Assembly (NCBI RefSeq): GCF_900187505.1
Contig: NZ_FYDL01000005.1
Coordinates: 160,794 to 224,793, forward strand
Direction of reading: 5' to 3'
DNA: 64,000 nt
Source of the DNA: Pseudomonas sp. Irchel s3h17
Lineage (GTDB): Bacteria > Pseudomonadota > Gammaproteobacteria > Pseudomonadales > Pseudomonadaceae
The notes under the pieces are model-generated. The model was not told where the DNA came from. It did no database searches and saw only the letters and a program-made list of their open reading frames with translations. The position numbers and the translations under genes were made by a program. Positions 41,884 to 51,591 of the stretch are shown one piece after another; position 1 is the stretch's first letter, and every line of letters begins with the position of its first letter.

Positions 41884-42840
41884 ATGACGACTACAGCCCC
41901 CTCGACCCCAGCCGTACAACTGCTTGAGGTCTCGCCGGAATATGCCGGCCAACGTATTGATAACTTCCTTCTTGCCCGGCTCAAAGGCGTGCCCAAGACC
42001 TTGATTTACCGCATTTTGCGTAAAGGCGAAGTGCGAGTGAACAAGGGGCGGATCAAGCCCGAGTACAAGCTGCAGGCGGGCGACATCGTGCGCGTGCCGC
42101 CGGTTCGTGTGCCTGAGCGCGACGAGCCGGTGCCGCTGGCGCAAGGCCTGTTGCAGCGCCTGGAAGCCTCGATTGTCTTCGAAGACAAGGCACTGATTGT
42201 GATCAACAAGCCTTGCGGTATCGCTGTGCACGGTGGCAGCGGCCTGAGTTTCGGAGTGATTGAAGCCTTTCGCCAGTTGCGTCCGGATGCCAAGGAGCTG
42301 GAGCTGGTCCACCGCTTGGATCGCGACACCTCCGGCCTGTTGATGATCGCGAAGAAGCGCAGCATGTTGCGCCATCTGCATACCGCCCTGCGCGGCGACG
42401 GCGTGGACAAGCGCTACATGGCGCTGGTGCGTGGCAATTGGGCATCCTCCATCAAGAGCGTCCGTGCGCCGTTGCAAAAGAGCAACCTGCGCTCCGGCGA
42501 GCGCATGGTGGAAGTGGACGAGGAGGGCAAAGAGGCGTTGACCTTGTTCAAGGTGCTGCGCCGCTTCGGTGATTTCGCCACCCTGGTCGAGGCCAAACCG
42601 GTTACCGGGCGTACCCATCAGATTCGCGTCCATACCCTGCACGCCGGGCACTCGATCGCCGGAGACAACAAGTACGGCGACGAGGATTTTTCCAAGGAAA
42701 TTCGCGACCTGGGCGGCAAGCGCCTGTTTCTCCATGCCTACATGCTGACCGTGCCGTTGCCCGATGGCGGCGAGCTCAAGCTGCAGGCGCCTGTGGATGA
42801 GATGTGGGCCAAGACCGTGGAGCGCCTGAGTGCATCCTGA
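41884..42840 (+). CDS. rluC: 23S rRNA pseudouridine synthase RluC
   Basis: A 318-residue RluA-family enzyme. The N-terminal S4 domain is about 18-80 ([20 protein letters not shown]), and the catalytic domain has the Asp in [13 protein letters not shown] (about 145) and [11 protein letters not shown]. In E. coli RluC modifies positions 955, 2504 and 2580 of 23S rRNA. The start at 41884 follows CCCGCC without a strong ribosome site. Its 3' end overlaps the HAD gene by 11 nt. Confidence 0.93.
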   Translation: MTTTAPSTPAVQLLEVSPEYAGQRIDNFLLARLKGVPKTLIYRILRKGEVRVNKGRIKPEYKLQAGDIVRVPPVRVPERDEPVPLAQGLLQRLEASIVFEDKALIVINKPCGIAVHGGSGLSFGVIEAFRQLRPDAKELELVHRLDRDTSGLLMIAKKRSMLRHLHTALRGDGVDKRYMALVRGNWASSIKSVRAPLQKSNLRSGERMVEVDEEGKEALTLFKVLRRFGDFATLVEAKPVTGRTHQIRVHTLHAGHSIAGDNKYGDEDFSKEIRDLGGKRLFLHAYMLTVPLPDGGELKLQAPVDEMWAKTVERLSAS

Positions 42841-43492
42841 CTACTCGCTGCTAATCTTCGACTGGGACGGCACGCTGGCCGACTCGATCGGGCGGATTGT
42901 CGAGGCGATGCATGTCGCCTCTGAGCGGTCGGGTTTTGCATTGTGTGATGACCTGGCGGTCAAGGGAATTATCGGTCTGGGTTTGCCGGAGGCGATTCGT
43001 ACCTTGTATCCGGAGATCGGCGATGCCGAGCTGGTGGCCTTCCGTCAGCACTATGCCGATCACTACATCGCCCTGGAGTCCGAGCCTTCGCCGTTGTTTG
43101 ACGGCGTCGCCGAGTCGCTTGAGGCGTTTCGGGCCGAGGGTTATCAATTGGCGGTCGCCACCGGCAAGGCGCGGCGCGGACTCGATCGAGTGCTCAAGTC
43201 CCATGGCTGGGAGGCGTATTTCGATATCACCCGCGCCGCCGACGAGACGGCCAGCAAGCCGCACCCATTGATGCTTGAGCAGATTCTGGCGCATTGTGGT
43301 GTTGATGCCGGGCGGGCGTTGATGGTCGGGGATTCGTCATTCGACCTGCAGATGGCGCGTAATGCTGGCATGGCGTCCGTGGCGGTCAGTTATGGGGCTC
43401 AGTCCATCGAGGCGTTGCGCGCGTTCGAGCCGCGACTGGCCATAGATCATTTTTCGCAATTGCGCGCCTGGCTGGGTCAGCGGGCCAATTAA
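42830..43492 (+). CDS. HAD-IA family hydrolase (phosphoglycolate phosphatase-like)
   Basis: A 220-residue HAD phosphatase. Motif I is [11 protein letters not shown] (nucleophile Asp at about 11), motif [11 protein letters not shown], motif III Lys in SKPHPLM and motif [18 protein letters not shown]. The substrate is unknown. The start is GTG, within the rluC 3' end, and rluC-HAD-sppA appear to form one operon. Confidence 0.9.
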   Translation: MHPDYSLLIFDWDGTLADSIGRIVEAMHVASERSGFALCDDLAVKGIIGLGLPEAIRTLYPEIGDAELVAFRQHYADHYIALESEPSPLFDGVAESLEAFRAEGYQLAVATGKARRGLDRVLKSHGWEAYFDITRAADETASKPHPLMLEQILAHCGVDAGRALMVGDSSFDLQMARNAGMASVAVSYGAQSIEALRAFEPRLAIDHFSQLRAWLGQRAN

Positions 43493-43513
43493 GTTTGTGT
43501 TGGGGTGGATGCA

Positions 43514-44503
43514 ATGACTGACGAATGGAAAGCGCCCGACAAGGCCAAGTCTGAAGGTGGCGAAGACAAGAGCTGGAAGTTGCTGGAGAAGACCCTGCTT
43601 GCGGGTGTGCAGGAGCAGCGTCGTTCGCGGCGCTGGGGGATTTTCTTCAAGTTGTTGACCTTTGTTTATCTGTTTGTCGCACTGATTCTGTTCACGCCGC
43701 TGATGGATATGGAGAAGTCCGCGGCGCGTGGTCCGGGCTATACCGCGTTGATCGATATTGCTGGCGTGATTGCCGACAAGGAGCCGGCCAGCGCCGACAA
43801 CATCGTCAGCAGTCTGCGGGCGGCGTTCGAGGACACGAAGGTCAAGGGTGTTGTGTTGCGCATCAACAGCCCGGGCGGCAGTCCGGTGCAGTCGGGTTAC
43901 GTGTATGACGAGATTCGCCGCCTGCGTGGCTTGCACCCGGATACCAAGGTGTATGCGGTGATTTCCGATATTGGCGCCTCGGGCGCTTACTACATTGCCA
44001 GTGCCGCGGATGCGATTTATGCCGACAAGGCCAGCCTGGTGGGTTCCATTGGGGTGACGGCGGCCGGCTACGGGTTTGTCGGTACCATGGAAAAGCTGGG
44101 TGTCGAACGCCGGACTTACAATTCGGGTGAGCACAAATCGTTCCTGGATCCGTTCCAGCCGCAAAAACCTGCAGAGACGCGGTTCTGGCAGGGCGTGCTG
44201 GATACGACGCACCAGCAGTTCATTGCCAGCGTGAAAAAAGGGCGTGGTGATCGCCTGAAGGACAAAGAGCATCCGGAGTTGTTTTCCGGCCTGGTCTGGT
44301 CAGGCGAGCAGGCGTTGCCGCTGGGCTTGATCGACGGCCTGGGCAGTGCCAGTTCGGTGGCGCGGGACGTGATTGGCGAAAAAGAACTGGTCGATTTCAC
44401 GATCGAGGAATCGCCGTTTGATCGCTTCTCGAAAAAACTGGGAGCGAGCATGGCTGCGCAACTGGCCATGTGGATGGGTTTTCAAGGTCCTGCATTGCGC
44501 TGA
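43514..44503 (+). CDS. sppA: Signal peptide peptidase SppA, 36K type
   Basis: A 329-residue inner membrane S49 serine protease that degrades cleaved signal peptides. The signal-anchor is about 48-70 (LTFVYLFVALILFTP), the nucleophile Ser is in SDIGASGAYYIASAADAIYA and the Lys of the dyad in YADKASLVGSIGV. The short single-domain form is normal for Pseudomonas. ATG 43514 is preferred to GTG 43505 because GGGGTGG then lies at a proper distance. Its terminator is split by MITE-like copy D. Confidence 0.92.
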   Translation: MTDEWKAPDKAKSEGGEDKSWKLLEKTLLAGVQEQRRSRRWGIFFKLLTFVYLFVALILFTPLMDMEKSAARGPGYTALIDIAGVIADKEPASADNIVSSLRAAFEDTKVKGVVLRINSPGGSPVQSGYVYDEIRRLRGLHPDTKVYAVISDIGASGAYYIASAADAIYADKASLVGSIGVTAAGYGFVGTMEKLGVERRTYNSGEHKSFLDPFQPQKPAETRFWQGVLDTTHQQFIASVKKGRGDRLKDKEHPELFSGLVWSGEQALPLGLIDGLGSASSVARDVIGEKELVDFTIEESPFDRFSKKLGASMAAQLAMWMGFQGPALR

Positions 44504-44520
44504 CCGCTGTTTTGTAAAGG

Positions 44521-44733
44521 AAACCGGCCTTGATGGCTAATGCCAGTCAGTTAAGAGAAATAAAGCCGAACACGAAACCCGTGGCGAGGGAGCTTGCTCC
44601 CGCTGGGGCGCAAAGCGGCCCTGTTTTTGGGCTGCTACGCAGCCCAGCGGGAGCAAGCTCCCTCGCCACGGGTACTATGTTCGGCTGGTTTTCGGCTTAA
44701 CTGATCGGCATTAGCCTTGATGGCCGCTTTTTT
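44521..44733. terminator. Intrinsic terminator split by MITE-like copy D
   Basis: The halves AACCGGCC (44521-44528) and GGCCGCTTTTTTT (from 44722) flank the element. Without it they form AACCGGCC-TTGAT-GGCCGCTTTTTTT after sppA, converging with maf. Confidence 0.85.
44537..44713. mobile_element. MITE-like element, copy D (in terminator loop)
   Basis: A 177-bp element with ends TAATGCCAGTCAGTTAAG and, inverted, TAATGCCGATCAGTTAAG. The perfect target duplication is GCCTTGATGGC (44526-44536 and 44714-44724), which is GCC-TTGAT-GGC, the loop and three stem pairs of the sppA terminator. The core is a REPIN (GTGGCGAGGGAGCTTGCTCC and its inverse). The whole element is an imperfect palindrome. Confidence 0.9.
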
Positions 44734-44743
44734 TGCATTGGGC

Positions 44744-45322
44744 TCAGGGGGTTTGCACGCCCTCTGCCAGCAGCATGTCCACCAGGCGTATCAGTGGCAA
44801 GCCCACCAGGCTGGTGGCGTCCGGGCCCTCGGTGCTTTGAAACAGGCTGACGCCCAGTCCTTCGGCCTTGAAGCTGCCTGCGCAGTCATAGGGCTGCTCG
44901 GCGTGCAGGTAGCGCTCGATGCGCTGCGGGTCGAGGGTGCGCATGTGTACGGTGAAGGGGATGCAGTCGAGCTGGCACAGGCCTGTCTGGCTGTTCAAGA
45001 GGGCCAGGCCGGTGAGGAAGGTCACGCTGGTGCCGCTGGCGGCCAGTAGCTGCTCACGGGCCTTCTCGAAGGTGTGGGGCTTGCCGATGATGCGTCCATC
45101 CAGTACGGCGACCTGGTCCGAGCCGATAATCAGGTGTGCGGGGTGGCTGTCGGCCAGCGCTCGGGCTTTTTCCTCGGCCAGGCGTTTTACCAGTTCGATG
45201 GCGGGTTCGCCGGGCTGGTGGCTTTCGTCGATATCCGGTGACTGGCAGGTGAATGGCAGCTGCAGGCGAGCCAGTAATTCACGGCGATAAACCGAGCTTG
45301 AAGCGAGTAATAAAGGCAGCAT
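44744..45322 (-). CDS. maf: Maf/YceF nucleotide pyrophosphatase
   Basis: A 192-residue Maf-family protein, a house-cleaning pyrophosphatase; this position by yceD-rpmF-plsX fits the YceF type acting on m7GTP. Motifs are LLLASSSVYRRELLARL, IIGSDQVAVLDG and GKPHTFEKAREQLLAASG. The start at 45322 has GGAGAG 4 nt upstream; a Met at 45334 is in frame but less likely. It is divergent from yceD. Confidence 0.9.
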   Translation of the reverse strand: MLPLLLASSSVYRRELLARLQLPFTCQSPDIDESHQPGEPAIELVKRLAEEKARALADSHPAHLIIGSDQVAVLDGRIIGKPHTFEKAREQLLAASGTSVTFLTGLALLNSQTGLCQLDCIPFTVHMRTLDPQRIERYLHAEQPYDCAGSFKAEGLGVSLFQSTEGPDATSLVGLPLIRLVDMLLAEGVQTP

Positions 45323-45390
45323 GCGGCTCTCCAAAAGTCAGTTGATAATTCTAGCGGGGCTTCCAAGTGACGGACAGGGTTGAATTTCCT

Positions 45391-45418
45391 TTGACATGGG
45401 CGGGGGCATCCCTATAAT
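45391..45418 (+). promoter_or_regulatory. Consensus sigma-70 promoter of yceD-rpmF operon
   Basis: TTGACA (45391-45396), 16-bp spacer, TATAAT (45413-45418): both hexamers are perfect. Initiation would fall at about 45424-45426, two to four bases before the yceD ATG at 45428. Confidence 0.9.
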
Positions 45419-45427
45419 GCTGCGCCT

Positions 45428-45955
45428 ATGTTGAATGACCCGATTCCACCTCACGTTGACCCGCGCAAATTGGCTGATCGTGGCACCACCCTCCAGGGTG
45501 AAATGCTGCTAGCCGATTTGGAGAGACTCTGCGACCCGCTTTCCGACACTGTCGGTACGGTGCAGGCTAAATTCGTATTTGAACGAGATGAGCGTAAATC
45601 TGTGGTGATCCACAGCTTTATCGACACCGAGGTCAAAATGGTTTGCCAGCGTTGTCTTGAGCTGGTCACCCTGCCGATTCACAGCGAATGCAGTTATGCT
45701 GTGGTAAAGGAGGGTGCGAATACCCAGTCGTTGCCGAAAGGTTATGACGTGCTGGAACTGGGCGAAGATCCTTTGGATCTGCAGTCACTGATCGAGGAGG
45801 AGCTTTTGCTCGCCTTGCCCATTGTGCCTGCTCATCATCCGGAAGAATGCCAGCAGCCGGCGGGTCTCGATGAGCCCGAACCGAGCGAGGACGAGGTAAC
45901 GCGGTCCAACCCGTTCAGTGTATTGGCGCAGTTAAAGCGTGACCCAAACGTTTAG
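45428..45955 (+). CDS. yceD: YceD family 23S rRNA accumulation protein (DUF177)
   Basis: A 175-residue DUF177 protein, which affects 23S rRNA accumulation in other bacteria. It has the conserved CxxC in KMVCQRCLELVTLPIHSEC and an acidic C-terminal region (LQSLIEEELLLALPIVPAH). It has no ribosome site because the promoter -10 ends 9 nt before the ATG. It is first in the operon, 13 nt before rpmF. Confidence 0.92.
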   Translation: MLNDPIPPHVDPRKLADRGTTLQGEMLLADLERLCDPLSDTVGTVQAKFVFERDERKSVVIHSFIDTEVKMVCQRCLELVTLPIHSECSYAVVKEGANTQSLPKGYDVLELGEDPLDLQSLIEEELLLALPIVPAHHPEECQQPAGLDEPEPSEDEVTRSNPFSVLAQLKRDPNV

Positions 45956-45968
45956 GAGTTAATCAATT

Positions 45969-46151
45969 ATGGCTGTTCAGCAGAACAAAAAATCCCGCTC
46001 TTGCCGTGACATGCGTCGTTCGCACGACGCTCTCGAGGCTAGCACCCTGTCTGTAGAAAAAACCACCGGTGAAGTTCACCTGCGTCACCACGTATCGCCA
46101 GAAGGCGTATACCGTGGTCGTAAAGTGATCGACAAGGGCGCTGACGAGTAA
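45969..46151 (+). CDS. rpmF: 50S ribosomal protein L32
   Basis: A 60-residue L32 ([20 protein letters not shown], ending [14 protein letters not shown]). It has no CxxC zinc motif, so it is the Zn-independent form. TTTAGGAGTT precedes the start. It is 3 nt before plsX. Confidence 0.95.
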   Translation: MAVQQNKKSRSCRDMRRSHDALEASTLSVEKTTGEVHLRHHVSPEGVYRGRKVIDKGADE

Positions 46152-46154
46152 TCC

Positions 46155-47165
46155 TTGTCCGCTCAAGTCATCGCGATTGACGCAATGGGCGGGGACTTCG
46201 GTCCCCGCAGCATTGTTCAGGCCAGCCTTGCTTGTCTGTCTGCTACCCCCTCGCTGCACCTGGCCCTTGTCGGTCAACCCTCCCTCCTTGAAGAATTGAT
46301 CGCCAGCCAGTCGGCCGTGGATCGCGCACGCCTGGCGATTGTGCCGGCCCTCGACGTCATTGGCATGGATGAAAAACCTTCCCAGGCCCTGCGTGGCAAG
46401 CCGGATTCCTCGATGCGCGTGGCCCTCGAACTGTTGCGTGATGGCAAGGTCCAGGCGTGTGTCAGTGCCGGCAACACCGGTGCGCTGATGGCGCTGTCGC
46501 GTTATGTGCTCAAGACGTTGCCGGGTATTGATCGTCCGGCCATGGTCGCGGCGATTCCGACCCAGCGTGGTTATTGCCAGTTGCTCGACCTGGGCGCCAA
46601 CGTCGATTGCAGTGCCGAGCACCTGCTCCAGTTCGCGGTGATGGGGTCGGTGGCGGCGCAGATTCTGGGTATCGCTCGTCCGAAGGTGGCGTTGCTCAAC
46701 ATCGGTACCGAAGACATCAAGGGCAATCAGCAGGTCAAGCTCGCCGCCACGCTGCTGCAAAACGCCCGGGGCCTGAACTACATCGGATTCATCGAAGGCG
46801 ATGGTCTGTATCGTGGCGAGGCGGATGTGGTGGTGTGTGACGGCTTTGTCGGCAACATCCTGCTCAAGTCCAGCGAAGGCCTGGCGACCATGATTGCCGG
46901 GCGTATCGAGGCGCTGTTCAGGAAAAACCTGGCCACCAGGGTGGTCGGTGCCCTGGCGTTGCCGTTGATGAGGCGCTTGCGGGCCGAGCTCGCGCCGGCC
47001 ACGCACAATGGTGCGAGCTTCCTTGGTTTGCAGGGAATTGTGGTCAAGAGTCACGGCTCGGCGGGTGTGCAGGGGTTCCAGAGTGCCATTCAGCGCGCCT
47101 TGATCGAGATTCAGGAAAACCTGCCTGAGCGCCTTCACGGGCGTCTCGAGGAATTGTTGCCTTAG
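46155..47165 (+). CDS. plsX: Phosphate acyltransferase PlsX
   Basis: A 336-residue enzyme that makes acyl-phosphate from acyl-ACP for phospholipid synthesis. Motifs are [40 protein letters not shown] and [18 protein letters not shown]. The start is TTG at 46155; it lies 3 nt after the rpmF stop, with weak ribosome-site support, so coupling to rpmF is likely. Confidence 0.93.
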   Translation: MSAQVIAIDAMGGDFGPRSIVQASLACLSATPSLHLALVGQPSLLEELIASQSAVDRARLAIVPALDVIGMDEKPSQALRGKPDSSMRVALELLRDGKVQACVSAGNTGALMALSRYVLKTLPGIDRPAMVAAIPTQRGYCQLLDLGANVDCSAEHLLQFAVMGSVAAQILGIARPKVALLNIGTEDIKGNQQVKLAATLLQNARGLNYIGFIEGDGLYRGEADVVVCDGFVGNILLKSSEGLATMIAGRIEALFRKNLATRVVGALALPLMRRLRAELAPATHNGASFLGLQGIVVKSHGSAGVQGFQSAIQRALIEIQENLPERLHGRLEELLP

Positions 47166-47171
47166 GCATTT

Positions 47172-47268
47172 TCGTCGGACAATGCTTAAATGTGACCGCT
47201 CGGTTCAATTGGCCATCCAACTGTCAGTTTCTTGCGCCCCTCAAATGGGGGCGTCAACTCTCCGACGA
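47172..47268 (+). promoter_or_regulatory. Structured leader upstream of fabD
   Basis: TCGTCGGA (47172-47179) pairs with TCCGACGA (47261-47268) and encloses CGCCCC-TCAAATG-GGGGCG (47235-47253). There is no T tract. The structure ends 23 nt before the fabD ATG and may affect fabD expression. Confidence 0.45.
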
Positions 47269-47291
47269 CAAGATCATTAGGGGCTTGTTAC

Positions 47292-48230
47292 ATGTCTGCT
47301 TCCCTCGCATTCGTCTTTCCAGGACAGGGTTCGCAGTCCCTCGGCATGCTGGCCGAGTTGGGCGCGCAACATCCATTGATCCTCGAAACCTTCAAAGAAG
47401 CTTCCGATGCTCTGGGTTACGACCTGTGGGCACTGACCCAGCAGGGGCCGGAAGAGCAGCTCAATCAAACCGACAAGACCCAGCCGGCCATTCTGACCGC
47501 TTCGATCGCCCTGTGGCGCCTGTGGCTGGCTGAAGGCGGTGCACGTCCGGCCTACGTTGCCGGTCACAGCCTGGGCGAGTACAGCGCGCTGGTTGCCGCT
47601 GGCAGCCTGAGCCTGGGTGCAGCCGTCAAGCTGGTAGAGCGTCGCGGCCAGTTGATGCAGGAGGCCGTACCGGCCGGGCAGGGCGGCATGGCCGCCATTC
47701 TCGGCCTGGATGATGCCGACGTGCTGGCAGCCTGTGCTGAAGCGGCGCAAGGCGACGTGGTCAGTGCGGTCAACTTCAACTCGCCGGGCCAGGTGGTGAT
47801 CGCCGGTGCCAAGGCGGCGGTCGAGCGTGCCATCGAAGGCTGCAAGGCGCGTGGCGCCAAGCGTGCGATGCCATTGCCGGTCAGCGTGCCGTCGCACTGC
47901 GAACTGATGCGTCCGGCTGCCGAGCGTTTCGCCGAGTCCATTGCCGCGATCGATTGGCAGGCTCCGCAGATTCCCGTGGTGCAAAACGTCAGTGCTGCGG
48001 TGCCCGCTGACCTGGAAACCCTCAAGCGCGACCTGCTCGAGCAACTCTACAAGCCGGTTCGCTGGGTCGAGTCCGTCCAGGCGCTGGCTGCCAAGGGTGC
48101 GACCCAATTGGTCGAGTGCGGTCCGGGTAAAGTCCTGGCTGGCCTGAACAAACGTTGCGCCGAAGGCGTGTCGACCTCTAACCTCAATACCCCAGATGCC
48201 TTCGCTGCCGCCCGTGCAGCGCTGGCCTGA
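47292..48230 (+). CDS. fabD: Malonyl-CoA:ACP transacylase
   Basis: A 312-residue enzyme of fatty acid synthesis. The active Ser is in GHSLGEYSALVAAG (about 92) and the His in VSVPSHCELM (about 201); FVFPGQGSQSLGM opens the protein. It starts 126 nt after plsX with no classical ribosome site (AGGGGC 5-10 nt upstream), and is 16 nt before fabG. Confidence 0.95.
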   Translation: MSASLAFVFPGQGSQSLGMLAELGAQHPLILETFKEASDALGYDLWALTQQGPEEQLNQTDKTQPAILTASIALWRLWLAEGGARPAYVAGHSLGEYSALVAAGSLSLGAAVKLVERRGQLMQEAVPAGQGGMAAILGLDDADVLAACAEAAQGDVVSAVNFNSPGQVVIAGAKAAVERAIEGCKARGAKRAMPLPVSVPSHCELMRPAAERFAESIAAIDWQAPQIPVVQNVSAAVPADLETLKRDLLEQLYKPVRWVESVQALAAKGATQLVECGPGKVLAGLNKRCAEGVSTSNLNTPDAFAAARAALA

Positions 48231-48246
48231 ATTAGGAGAAGCTTGC

Positions 48247-48990
48247 ATGAGTCTGCAAGGTAAAGTTGCACTGGTGACCGGTGCCAGCCGTGGTATTGGC
48301 CAGGCCATCGCCCTGGAGCTGGGTCGTCAGGGCGCTATCGTGGTTGGTACCGCGACGTCCGCTGCCGGTGCCGAGCGCATCGCGGCAACCCTGAAGGAAA
48401 ACGGCATTCAAGGCACCGGCCTTGAGCTCAATGTCACCAGCGACGAGTCCGTGGCGACCGTCCTGGCAAGCATTCAGGAACAGTTCGGTGCGCCGGCGAT
48501 TCTGGTCAATAACGCCGGCATCACCCGCGATAACCTGATGATGCGCATGAAAGATGACGAATGGCATGATGTTGTCGATACCAACCTGAACAGTCTGTTC
48601 CGCCTGTCCAAGGGTGTTTTGCGCGGCATGACCAAGGCGCGTTGGGGTCGAATTATCAGTATTGGTTCGGTTGTGGGTGCCATGGGCAACGCAGGCCAAG
48701 TAAACTATGCAGCCGCCAAGGCGGGTCTGGAAGGTTTCAGTCGCGCGTTGGCGCGTGAAGTGGGCTCGCGCTCGATCACGGTCAACTCGGTGGCTCCTGG
48801 GTTTATCGATACCGATATGACCCGCGAGCTGCCTGAAGCGCAGCGTGAAGCCCTGCAGACGCAAATTCCGCTGGGCCGGCTGGGGCAAGCTCAAGAGATC
48901 GCGTCCGTGGTCGCTTTTCTTGCGTCGGACGGTGCGGCTTACGTTACTGGGGCTACAATCCCGGTGAACGGCGGGATGTACATGAGTTAA
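48247..48990 (+). CDS. fabG: 3-oxoacyl-ACP reductase
   Basis: A 247-residue short-chain dehydrogenase. NADPH motif TGASRGIGQ, catalytic Ser (SIGSVVGAMG), Tyr and Lys (YAAAKAG). It reduces 3-ketoacyl-ACP. TTAGGAGAAG precedes the ATG at 48247. The next gene, acpP, is 192 nt on. Confidence 0.95.
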   Translation: MSLQGKVALVTGASRGIGQAIALELGRQGAIVVGTATSAAGAERIAATLKENGIQGTGLELNVTSDESVATVLASIQEQFGAPAILVNNAGITRDNLMMRMKDDEWHDVVDTNLNSLFRLSKGVLRGMTKARWGRIISIGSVVGAMGNAGQVNYAAAKAGLEGFSRALAREVGSRSITVNSVAPGFIDTDMTRELPEAQREALQTQIPLGRLGQAQEIASVVAFLASDGAAYVTGATIPVNGGMYMS

Positions 48991-49182
48991 ATGTGACGGA
49001 TTGCTTCAAAAAAATGTCATACGAGCTGTCTAAAATCCGTTATAAAGCTGCACTTTATTTGTAGGCGGCGGGTCATCAGGGTTTGAGGAGTGAAGCTTTC
49101 AGTTGAAAAACCGAAAAGCCTTTCTATACACTTACCCACTGGCCAGCTGCCTGAATTTGTCCATTAGGAGTGAAAACAAGGT

Positions 49183-49419
49183 ATGAGCACCATCGAAGAG
49201 CGCGTCAAGAAAATCGTTGCTGAGCAACTGGGCGTTAAAGAAGAAGAAGTTGTGAACACTGCTTCCTTCGTTGAAGACCTGGGTGCCGACTCCCTTGACA
49301 CCGTTGAGCTGGTGATGGCTCTGGAAGAGGAATTCGAGACCGAAATCCCTGACGAAGAAGCTGAGAAGATCACTACTGTACAAGCTGCCATCGACTACGT
49401 TACCAGCCATCAGGCGTAA
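49183..49419 (+). CDS. acpP: Acyl carrier protein
   Basis: A 78-residue acidic ACP. The phosphopantetheine Ser is in [26 protein letters not shown] lies upstream. The 190-bp gap before it is AT-richer and probably carries its own promoter; TAAAAT and TATAAA are present near 49035-49050 but without a good -35. Confidence 0.96.
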   Translation: MSTIEERVKKIVAEQLGVKEEEVVNTASFVEDLGADSLDTVELVMALEEEFETEIPDEEAEKITTVQAAIDYVTSHQA

Positions 49420-49448
49420 TAGTTTGTAATCGTTGTTAGCTGTCATGG

Positions 49449-49484
49449 AAAAACCGCACTGCCATCATGGCGTGCGGTTTTTTC
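49449..49484 (+). terminator. Terminator after acpP
   Basis: AAAAACCGCAC-TGCCATCATGGC-GTGCGGTTTTTT, with an inner GCCATCATGGC. It lies between acpP and fabF, so acpP can be expressed above the rest. Confidence 0.92.
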
Positions 49485-49528
49485 TTTAGGTCCGATGCAA
49501 AGTCGTCATTTGAAAAAAGGAGAGTGCT

Positions 49529-50773
49529 GTGTCGCGTAGACGCGTCGTAGTCACCGGTATGGGTATGTTGTCGCCACTGGGCACGGATGTGCCGAGCAGT
49601 TGGCAGGGCATTCTGGCTGGCCGTAGTGGCATTGGTCTGATCGAACACACCGACCTTTCTGCCTATTCCACCCGTTTTGGCGGCTCGGTAAAGGGCTTCA
49701 ATGTCGAGGAATACCTGTCGGTCAAGGAAGCTCGCAAGCTCGACCTGTTCATTCAATACGGTCTGGCGGCCGGGTTTCAGGCAATGCGCAATGCCGGCCT
49801 GGAAGTGACCGATGCCAACCGTGAACGCATTGGCGTGGCCATGGGTTCGGGTATTGGCGGTCTGACCAATATCGAAGAAACCAGCCGCACCTTGCATGAA
49901 TCGGGGCCGCGACGGATTTCTCCGTTTTTCGTGCCGGGCTCGATCATCAATATGATTTCCGGTTTCCTGTCCATCCATCTGGGTACACAGGGGCCGAACT
50001 ACGCCATCTCGACAGCGTGTACCACCGGTACGCACTGCATCGGCATGGCGGCGCGCAACATCGCTTACGGCGAAGCCGATGTGATGATTGCCGGCGGTTC
50101 CGAAATGGCGGCGTGCGGCCTGGGCATGGGCGGCTTCGGTGCCGCGCGTGCGCTGTCGACCCGCAACGATGAGCCGACCCGCGCCAGTCGTCCATGGGAC
50201 AAGGGCCGTGATGGCTTCGTCTTGTCCGACGGTGCCGGTGCATTGGTGCTCGAAGAGCTTGAGCACGCCAAGGCCCGTGGCGCGACCATCTATGCCGAGC
50301 TGATCGGTTTTGGCATGAGCGGTGACGCCTACCACATGACCTCGCCGCCAGCTGACGGTGCGGGTGCTGCGCGCTGCATCACCAACGCGTTGCGCGATGC
50401 GCAGATCAACGGCGACCAGGTGCAGTACATCAACGCCCACGGCACGTCGACCTCTGCTGGCGACCTCGCCGAAGCCCGGGCGATCAAGACCGTGTTTGGC
50501 GATCACGCCTACAAGCTGGCGGTCAGTTCGACCAAGTCCATGACCGGTCACCTGCTAGGTGCGGCGGGCGCGGTCGAGGCGATCTTCAGTGTGCTGGCGA
50601 TCAATGGCCAGGTGGCGCCGCCGACCATCAACCTTGATGAGCCGGACGAAGGTTGCGATCTCGATTTCGTGCCGCACACGGCGCGTAACATGGACATCGA
50701 CGTGGTGCTGTCCAACTCGTTCGGCTTTGGCGGTACCAACGGCTCCCTGGTGTTCCGCCGGTTCGCCGGTTGA
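49529..50773 (+). CDS. fabF: 3-oxoacyl-ACP synthase II
   Basis: A 414-residue elongating condensing enzyme. The triad is Cys in [12 protein letters not shown] (about 164), His in [11 protein letters not shown] (about 304) and His in [14 protein letters not shown] (about 341). The start is GTG with AAGGAGAG upstream. The stop overlaps the pabC ATG (TGATG). Confidence 0.95.
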   Translation: MSRRRVVVTGMGMLSPLGTDVPSSWQGILAGRSGIGLIEHTDLSAYSTRFGGSVKGFNVEEYLSVKEARKLDLFIQYGLAAGFQAMRNAGLEVTDANRERIGVAMGSGIGGLTNIEETSRTLHESGPRRISPFFVPGSIINMISGFLSIHLGTQGPNYAISTACTTGTHCIGMAARNIAYGEADVMIAGGSEMAACGLGMGGFGAARALSTRNDEPTRASRPWDKGRDGFVLSDGAGALVLEELEHAKARGATIYAELIGFGMSGDAYHMTSPPADGAGAARCITNALRDAQINGDQVQYINAHGTSTSAGDLAEARAIKTVFGDHAYKLAVSSTKSMTGHLLGAAGAVEAIFSVLAINGQVAPPTINLDEPDEGCDLDFVPHTARNMDIDVVLSNSFGFGGTNGSLVFRRFAG

Positions 50774-51588
50774 TGGACAGCTGGGTCGACGGTCGGCCGG
50801 GTGACGCACTGTCGCTGAAAGACCGCGGCCTGGCTTATGGTGACGGCCTGTTCGAGACCATAGCGGTCAAGGGCGGGCAGCCACTGTTGCTGGATCGGCA
50901 CCTGCAACGCCTGGCTGAAGGGTGTTCGCGCCTGGCAATGGCTGCGGATCACGGGTTGATCCGCAGCGAACTGCTGGCATACGCCGCCGTCCTGGGCGAG
51001 GGTGTGCTCAAGCTGATCCTCACGCGTGGCGACAGTCTGCGCGGTTATGCCGCCGACCCCGCGGCTGCGCCCCGGCGAATCCTGCAAGGCAATCCCCCGG
51101 TGGTTTACCCACCTGCCCATGGGCAGCAAGGTGTACGGTTGTTTCCTTGCGCGACGCGTCTTTCGATCCAGCCGGCCCTGGCCGGTCTCAAGCATCTCAA
51201 TCGCCTTGAGCAGGTCATTGCCCGTGCCGAATGGCAGGGAACTGATTGTGCCGAGGGCTTGATGCTGGACCTTGAGGGGCGAGTCATCGAGGGGGTGTTC
51301 AGTAATCTGTTCCTGGTGCGCGATGGCGTGTTGGTCACGGCCGATTTGAGGCGCTGTGGCGTCGCTGGCGTGATGCGTGCCGAATTATTGTTTCAAGCCA
51401 AGTCTTTGGGAATCCCCACTGAAATCACCGATATCAGCCTCGAACACCTGCAACAGGCTGATGAAGTCTTTGTCTGCAACAGCGTATACGGCATTTGGCC
51501 GGTATCCGCTTGTGCTGCGCTGAGCTGGCCGGTTGGGCCGCTCACCCGTAAACTGCAAGGCATTGCCTGCGCGCTACTGGATGCTTGA
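50773..51588 (+). CDS. pabC: Aminodeoxychorismate lyase
   Basis: A 271-residue fold-type IV PLP enzyme that makes 4-aminobenzoate for folate. LAYGDGLFETIAVKGGQPLL and the PLP Lys in LKHLNRLEQVIARAEW are present, with VIEGVFSNLFLVRDG. It is coupled to fabF and ends 3 nt before mltG. Confidence 0.93.
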   Translation: MDSWVDGRPGDALSLKDRGLAYGDGLFETIAVKGGQPLLLDRHLQRLAEGCSRLAMAADHGLIRSELLAYAAVLGEGVLKLILTRGDSLRGYAADPAAAPRRILQGNPPVVYPPAHGQQGVRLFPCATRLSIQPALAGLKHLNRLEQVIARAEWQGTDCAEGLMLDLEGRVIEGVFSNLFLVRDGVLVTADLRRCGVAGVMRAELLFQAKSLGIPTEITDISLEHLQQADEVFVCNSVYGIWPVSACAALSWPVGPLTRKLQGIACALLDA

Positions 51589-51591
51589 TTC

